Source: an uncultured Bacilli bacterium (GTDB taxonomy: Bacteria; Bacillota_I; Bacilli_A; RF39; UBA660). Taken from it: 8,678 bases of DNA. The stretch's first letter is position 1. Every line of letters starts with the position of its first letter. A program made the position numbers and the translations under genes. The stretch lies in NCBI GenBank assembly GCA_947624475.1, contig CANQKK010000028.1:1-8678 (forward strand), written 5' to 3'. Of this stretch, positions 5,631-8,678 are shown piece by piece. The notes below the pieces were generated by a model. It saw nothing but the letters and a program-made list of their open reading frames with translations. It was not told the DNA's origin and searched no databases.

Positions 5631-7409
5631 ATGTCAAATAAAAAGAACATACTATTTATTGTTGTTGACTCTGTTACTAACGATATTATTTTTAATAAAG
5701 AAAATTCTCAACATATAGTTCCATTTTTAAGTGAACTCCGTAAAAAATCAATTACTGGAGATAAAATGTATTCAGAAGCACCTTATACCGAAGCAGCCTT
5801 AGAGGCACTTCTTGCCTCACTAGATACTATGGACAAGGGTGGCTACATGGAAAAGCTCAAAGACAAAAAGACCATTTTAGATATTTTAACTGATAATGGA
5901 TATAAAACCTTTTATAATAGTTATTGCCCTCTTGTTTGCCCACATGCAGCAGGTAAAAGTAGTGAAAAAAGATATATCGAAGTATATAATTTTTTTCCTC
6001 TTTGGGATTACCGCCTCGAATATTATCGTAGCCTTTACTTAGAACATAAAACTACTAATAAAGAAAATAAAATGCTCGAAGAGATAATGGAAGACAACTT
6101 TTTAGAATGGACATCATATTTAGAAAAACTAAAAAATAAAGATGTCGAACTAAATATGTTAATTGATGCTATTGATATTTCTGATTTAGATAATACTATA
6201 AATGAGGTGACTGAAGAATTTAATAAATTTAAAAATTCTAAAAGAACTTATTTAGAAGAACTATTTACCTTAGGATTAGAACATAAATTATTTAAAATAA
6301 AAGTTTTTAAAATGACTGATAAAATACATGATGATGAAGCAAGAAAAGAAATTATAACTAAATTTAAACCTATCTTAAAGAAAATTGCTAAACTAGATTT
6401 TAAGTATAATTTGCGTAATAATCATTTTCCTTATAAAAAACTTTTTAAATATCTTTCCCATTTAGATTTTAAAAATGTTAAAGGACTACTTGCTGGTTAT
6501 AAAAATTCATTATTTGATAAAGACTTATATACTAGGTTTAATTATCATTTCGATTTATTTAAAGCTCAAAGGTCATTTCGTCGTGTTTCCCAAGAATTTT
6601 TCGAATGGCTAGATAATAATAAAGAAGAACCTTGGATGAGTTATATTCATATCGATGATGCTCATTTTAATGATAGTTATTTTACTTATGATACAGCAGA
6701 TTTAGATATTATTGATAGCGAAATAAAACAGATAAAAAAATATTTAAATACCATCGATAAAAATTATAAAGGTAGTATCACTTATGATTTATCATTATTA
6801 TATTGTGACAGTATTATTAAAAATATCTATAACTATTTAATGCAAAAAGATATTCTTAAAGATACCTACATTATTATAACTGCCGATCATGGTTTTTCAT
6901 ATTATTTTAGTCCCATAAGAGAAAAATATGTTATCTCTTCATATAAAGAGAATTATAATGTCCCATTTATTGTCAGTGGCCCTGATATCAAACCTAGAAA
7001 AATCGATAAATTTTTAACCACCAAAGATATCCCCGCTACGATAATTGATTTAGCTTCTTTAGAATCTGTTAGTGACTTTAAAGGTAAAAGTCTATTAAAA
7101 ACAAAAGGACAAGATTATGCTACTATAGAATTTATGGGTGGAGGCTGTCCTGATATTTTAAGAAGACCTATTTATTTAGGAGTTCGTACTGATAATTATC
7201 TTGTTGTCATTGATGTCTATTTAAAACAGACCTTTGATACAAAAATAATTAAAGAAATTTATGATTTAAAAAATGACCCTTTTGAACATAATAATTTAAA
7301 AGATAAACCACATATTGAAGAAAAAATAAAACGAGAATTAAACTTATTAGAAAAAAGATATAATGAAATCAAAAGAGAATATAAAAATATGATAAACGAT
7401 AAGGAATGA
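5631..7409 (+). CDS. Sulfatase/alkaline phosphatase-superfamily enzyme (sulfatase-like hydrolase/transferase)
   Basis: This 592-residue protein opens on the first core strand, KKNILFIVVDSV (Asp13, metal ligand), without a signal peptide or membrane anchor. A likely Thr nucleophile is T53 in EAPYTEAALEALL. YIHIDDAHF (338-346) supplies His345, and ITADHGFSYYF holds the Asp419-His420 metal pair. VPFIVSGPDI and the C-terminal YDLKNDPFEHNNL are classic sulfatase-family endings. The CxPxR formylglycine motif of true sulfatases is absent, so a phospho- or sulfo-group transferase or phosphodiesterase is more likely than an ordinary sulfatase. Between T53 and the DDAH region lies a Lys/Glu-rich, mostly helical insert (about residues 130-330) that makes the protein longer than simple members. 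ATG 5631 is preferred, with AGGA at 5616-5619; earlier in-frame TTG and GTG codons have no better site. Its place between a sulfotransferase and a glycosyltransferase suggests a role in modifying the same glycan. Confidence 0.72.
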   Translation: MSNKKNILFIVVDSVTNDIIFNKENSQHIVPFLSELRKKSITGDKMYSEAPYTEAALEALLASLDTMDKGGYMEKLKDKKTILDILTDNGYKTFYNSYCPLVCPHAAGKSSEKRYIEVYNFFPLWDYRLEYYRSLYLEHKTTNKENKMLEEIMEDNFLEWTSYLEKLKNKDVELNMLIDAIDISDLDNTINEVTEEFNKFKNSKRTYLEELFTLGLEHKLFKIKVFKMTDKIHDDEARKEIITKFKPILKKIAKLDFKYNLRNNHFPYKKLFKYLSHLDFKNVKGLLAGYKNSLFDKDLYTRFNYHFDLFKAQRSFRRVSQEFFEWLDNNKEEPWMSYIHIDDAHFNDSYFTYDTADLDIIDSEIKQIKKYLNTIDKNYKGSITYDLSLLYCDSIIKNIYNYLMQKDILKDTYIIITADHGFSYYFSPIREKYVISSYKENYNVPFIVSGPDIKPRKIDKFLTTKDIPATIIDLASLESVSDFKGKSLLKTKGQDYATIEFMGGGCPDILRRPIYLGVRTDNYLVVIDVYLKQTFDTKIIKEIYDLKNDPFEHNNLKDKPHIEEKIKRELNLLEKRYNEIKREYKNMINDKE

Positions 7410-7413
7410 TAGT

Positions 7414-8574
7414 GTGAAAAAGAATATATGTTTTATTTTAGACCAATTTTTATTTGGAGGTATTGAAAGAGTATGTCTAAATTTTCTAAATTCTATTGAT
7501 AAAAAGAAATATAATATTGATGTTATTATTCTTTCTAATACCGAAGATATGGAAAAAGATATTCCCAAAGAATGCAATGTTATTAAAATAAATCTTCCCC
7601 GTTATCACAATCCTTTGTCGAGAGCATCTACTATGATTAAAAGGAACTCTGGCGCTATTATTTATTACGCTACGTATCTTTTAAAGACAATGTTTATTTT
7701 TCCTTTTGATTATTTAAAATTTTCAAAAATAAGAAGAAAAAACTATGATGTTGCTATTGCCTTTTCAGGTCATTTAAATGATTGCTATGCAACTTATAGA
7801 TTAATAAATGCTAAAAAGAAAATAGTTTAGGCTCATGGCATGATTTATCAGTATTTATTAATGTCGCCAGCTTTTGAAAAAATGTATAAAAAATTCGACA
7901 AAATAGTTTCAATAAACCATATTGATCAAAGTGATATTTTTGTTTGCAAACCATATCTAAATTATAAAATTGTAAGTATATATAATCCAACTTATAAGAT
8001 AAAACATGATAACACTTCCGATAAAAAAATAAAGAAAGAATATGGTAATTATATCTTGTCAGTAGCAAGACTAGAAGAACCCAAAGATTTTCTAACTCTA
8101 ATTAGAGCTTATCATTTATTAAGTGATAAAACAAAAGATAAATATAATCTAGTTATCATTGGTGATGGTCCAGATCGCCATAAAATAGAACAAGAAATAA
8201 ATAAACTTAAATTAAAAAATAAAGTATTTCTTCTAGGCGCTCAATCTGATGTTGACAAATACTACCAAAATGCCGATTTATTTGTTTTATCAACAAAACA
8301 AGAAGGTCTTGGTATGGTTATAATTGAAGCCATGGGAAACGGTTGCCCTGTAATTGCAACTGATGCTCCATACGGACCACGCGATATTTTAGGAAATAAT
8401 GAATATGGCCTCCTTTGCCCTGTTGAAGATAAAGAGAAAATGGCCCTATTAATTGAAGATTTGTTAGCGGACAAAAATAAAAGACAAATGTATATTAAAA
8501 AAGGCCTTGACCGATATAAAGATTTCGAATCAGAAACAATTATCCAAGAATTTTATAATCTTCTTGAAAAATAA
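7414..8574 (+). pseudogene. GT4 family glycosyltransferase interrupted by an in-frame TAG
   Basis: One reading frame of 386 codons encodes a complete GT-B fold glycosyltransferase of family GT4, except that codon 139 (7828-7830) is TAG. The N-terminal half has the acceptor-domain start FILDQFLFGGIERVCLNFL, with the Gly-Gly loop at 15-16. The C-terminal half has YILSVARLEEPKDFLTLI, VIIGDGPDRHKIE, the E-x7-E donor motif EGLGMVIIE (297-305), and GPRDIL. The break lies in KKKIV-stop-AHGMI, where family members usually read W-x-H-G, so a single G-to-A change of TGG would explain it; no frameshift is involved. The two pieces are 7414-7830 and, from the next ATG, 7840-8574; neither alone holds both domains. 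The GTG start has AAGGA (7401-7405) eight nt upstream and lies 4 nt after the previous stop. The otherwise intact code suggests a recent mutation, a strain polymorphism, a sequence error or nonsense suppression. Confidence 0.8.
7828..7830 (+). other. In-frame amber codon within the GT4 gene
   Basis: TAG replaces the codon expected for a conserved aromatic residue before A-H-G. TAG is also the genuine stop of the sulfotransferase (5615-5617), so genome-wide recoding of TAG is unlikely. A weak purine run (TAGG) precedes ATG 7840, which could allow reinitiation of the second half. Confidence 0.85.
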
Positions 8575-8608
8575 AATATTAGTTTTAAATAGAAAGGTGG
8601 TCGTTTAT

Positions 8609-8678
8609 ATGAAAAAAGTAAGCATAATAGTGCCTGTGTATAATGTCGAAGTCTATATTGATAAATGTCTTCGAAGCC
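8609..8678 (+). CDS. GT2 family glycosyltransferase, N-terminal start only
   Basis: Only the first 23 codons are in the window: MKKVSIIVPVYNVEVYIDKC and a few more. This is the unmistakable start of a family 2 (GT-A) glycosyltransferase: the first strand SIIVPVYN binds the nucleotide and the helix after it follows the V.YI..C pattern. Such enzymes add sugars from nucleotide-sugar donors to the growing lipid-linked unit on the cytoplasmic side. A strong ribosome binding site (AAGGTGG, 8594-8600) sits eight nt before the ATG. The gap from the GT4 stop is 34 nt and shows no terminator, so it belongs to the same operon. The donor and acceptor sugars cannot be judged from this fragment. Confidence 0.88.
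   Translation, partial: MKKVSIIVPVYNVEVYIDKCLRS

Noticed and set aside
7828..7830. TAG read as pyrrolysine or as part of a recoded genome
   Set aside because: The position is a usual Trp site in GT4 proteins, TAG ends the sulfotransferase normally, and no pyrrolysine genes are visible; a nonsense mutation is simpler.
1..8678. CRISPR arrays, tRNA or rRNA genes, insertion sequences, phage attachment sites
   Set aside because: No spaced repeats, tRNA-like cloverleaf, transposase or long terminal repeats were seen on either strand.

Overview
The window is AT-rich (about a quarter G+C by eye) and every gene lies on the + strand, with short gaps, small overlaps and AGGAG/GGTGG-type ribosome binding sites. 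TAA, TAG and TGA all act as stops and TGG encodes Trp (for example in the sulfotransferase), so this is the standard code and not a Mycoplasma/Spiroplasma-type code. This fits a low-GC Gram-positive bacterium (Bacillota, perhaps an Erysipelotrichia-like or related gut Bacilli lineage). The exact taxon cannot be set from the sequence.

Region 1 (1-1520) is the end of an uptake and activation operon. It holds the C-terminal part of a binding-protein-dependent ABC permease that most resembles the 2-aminoethylphosphonate/iron type. A LicC-like CTP-dependent nucleotidyltransferase overlaps it by 17 bp and carries an N-terminal winged helix. Together they suggest import of a small amino-alcohol or phosphonate (choline or 2-aminoethylphosphonate) and its activation as a CDP- or CMP-linked donor for surface decoration.

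Region 2 (1521-3040) has a dyad-rich intergenic stretch with a candidate promoter, an XRE-type HTH regulator, and a polytopic acyltransferase-3 family O-acyltransferase 13 nt behind it. A probable intrinsic terminator overlaps the acyltransferase stop codon.

Region 3 (3041-8678) starts with a strong-looking extended -10 promoter and runs as a surface-polysaccharide operon: Wzx-type flippase, PAPS-dependent-type sulfotransferase, sulfatase/alkaline-phosphatase-superfamily enzyme, GT4 glycosyltransferase, and the start of a GT2 glycosyltransferase cut by the window end. The GT4 gene is interrupted by a single in-frame TAG where relatives usually have Trp, so it is broken, polymorphic or suppressed.

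Taken together, the window looks like part of a capsule/exopolysaccharide locus whose repeat unit may be acylated and sulfated (or otherwise anionically modified), next to a phosphocholine/phosphonate-type decoration module. The least ordinary points are the cytosolic sulfotransferase plus sulfatase-like pair, the HTH-LicC fusion, the inverted repeats sitting on the XRE gene's putative promoter, and the nonsense codon in the GT4 gene.
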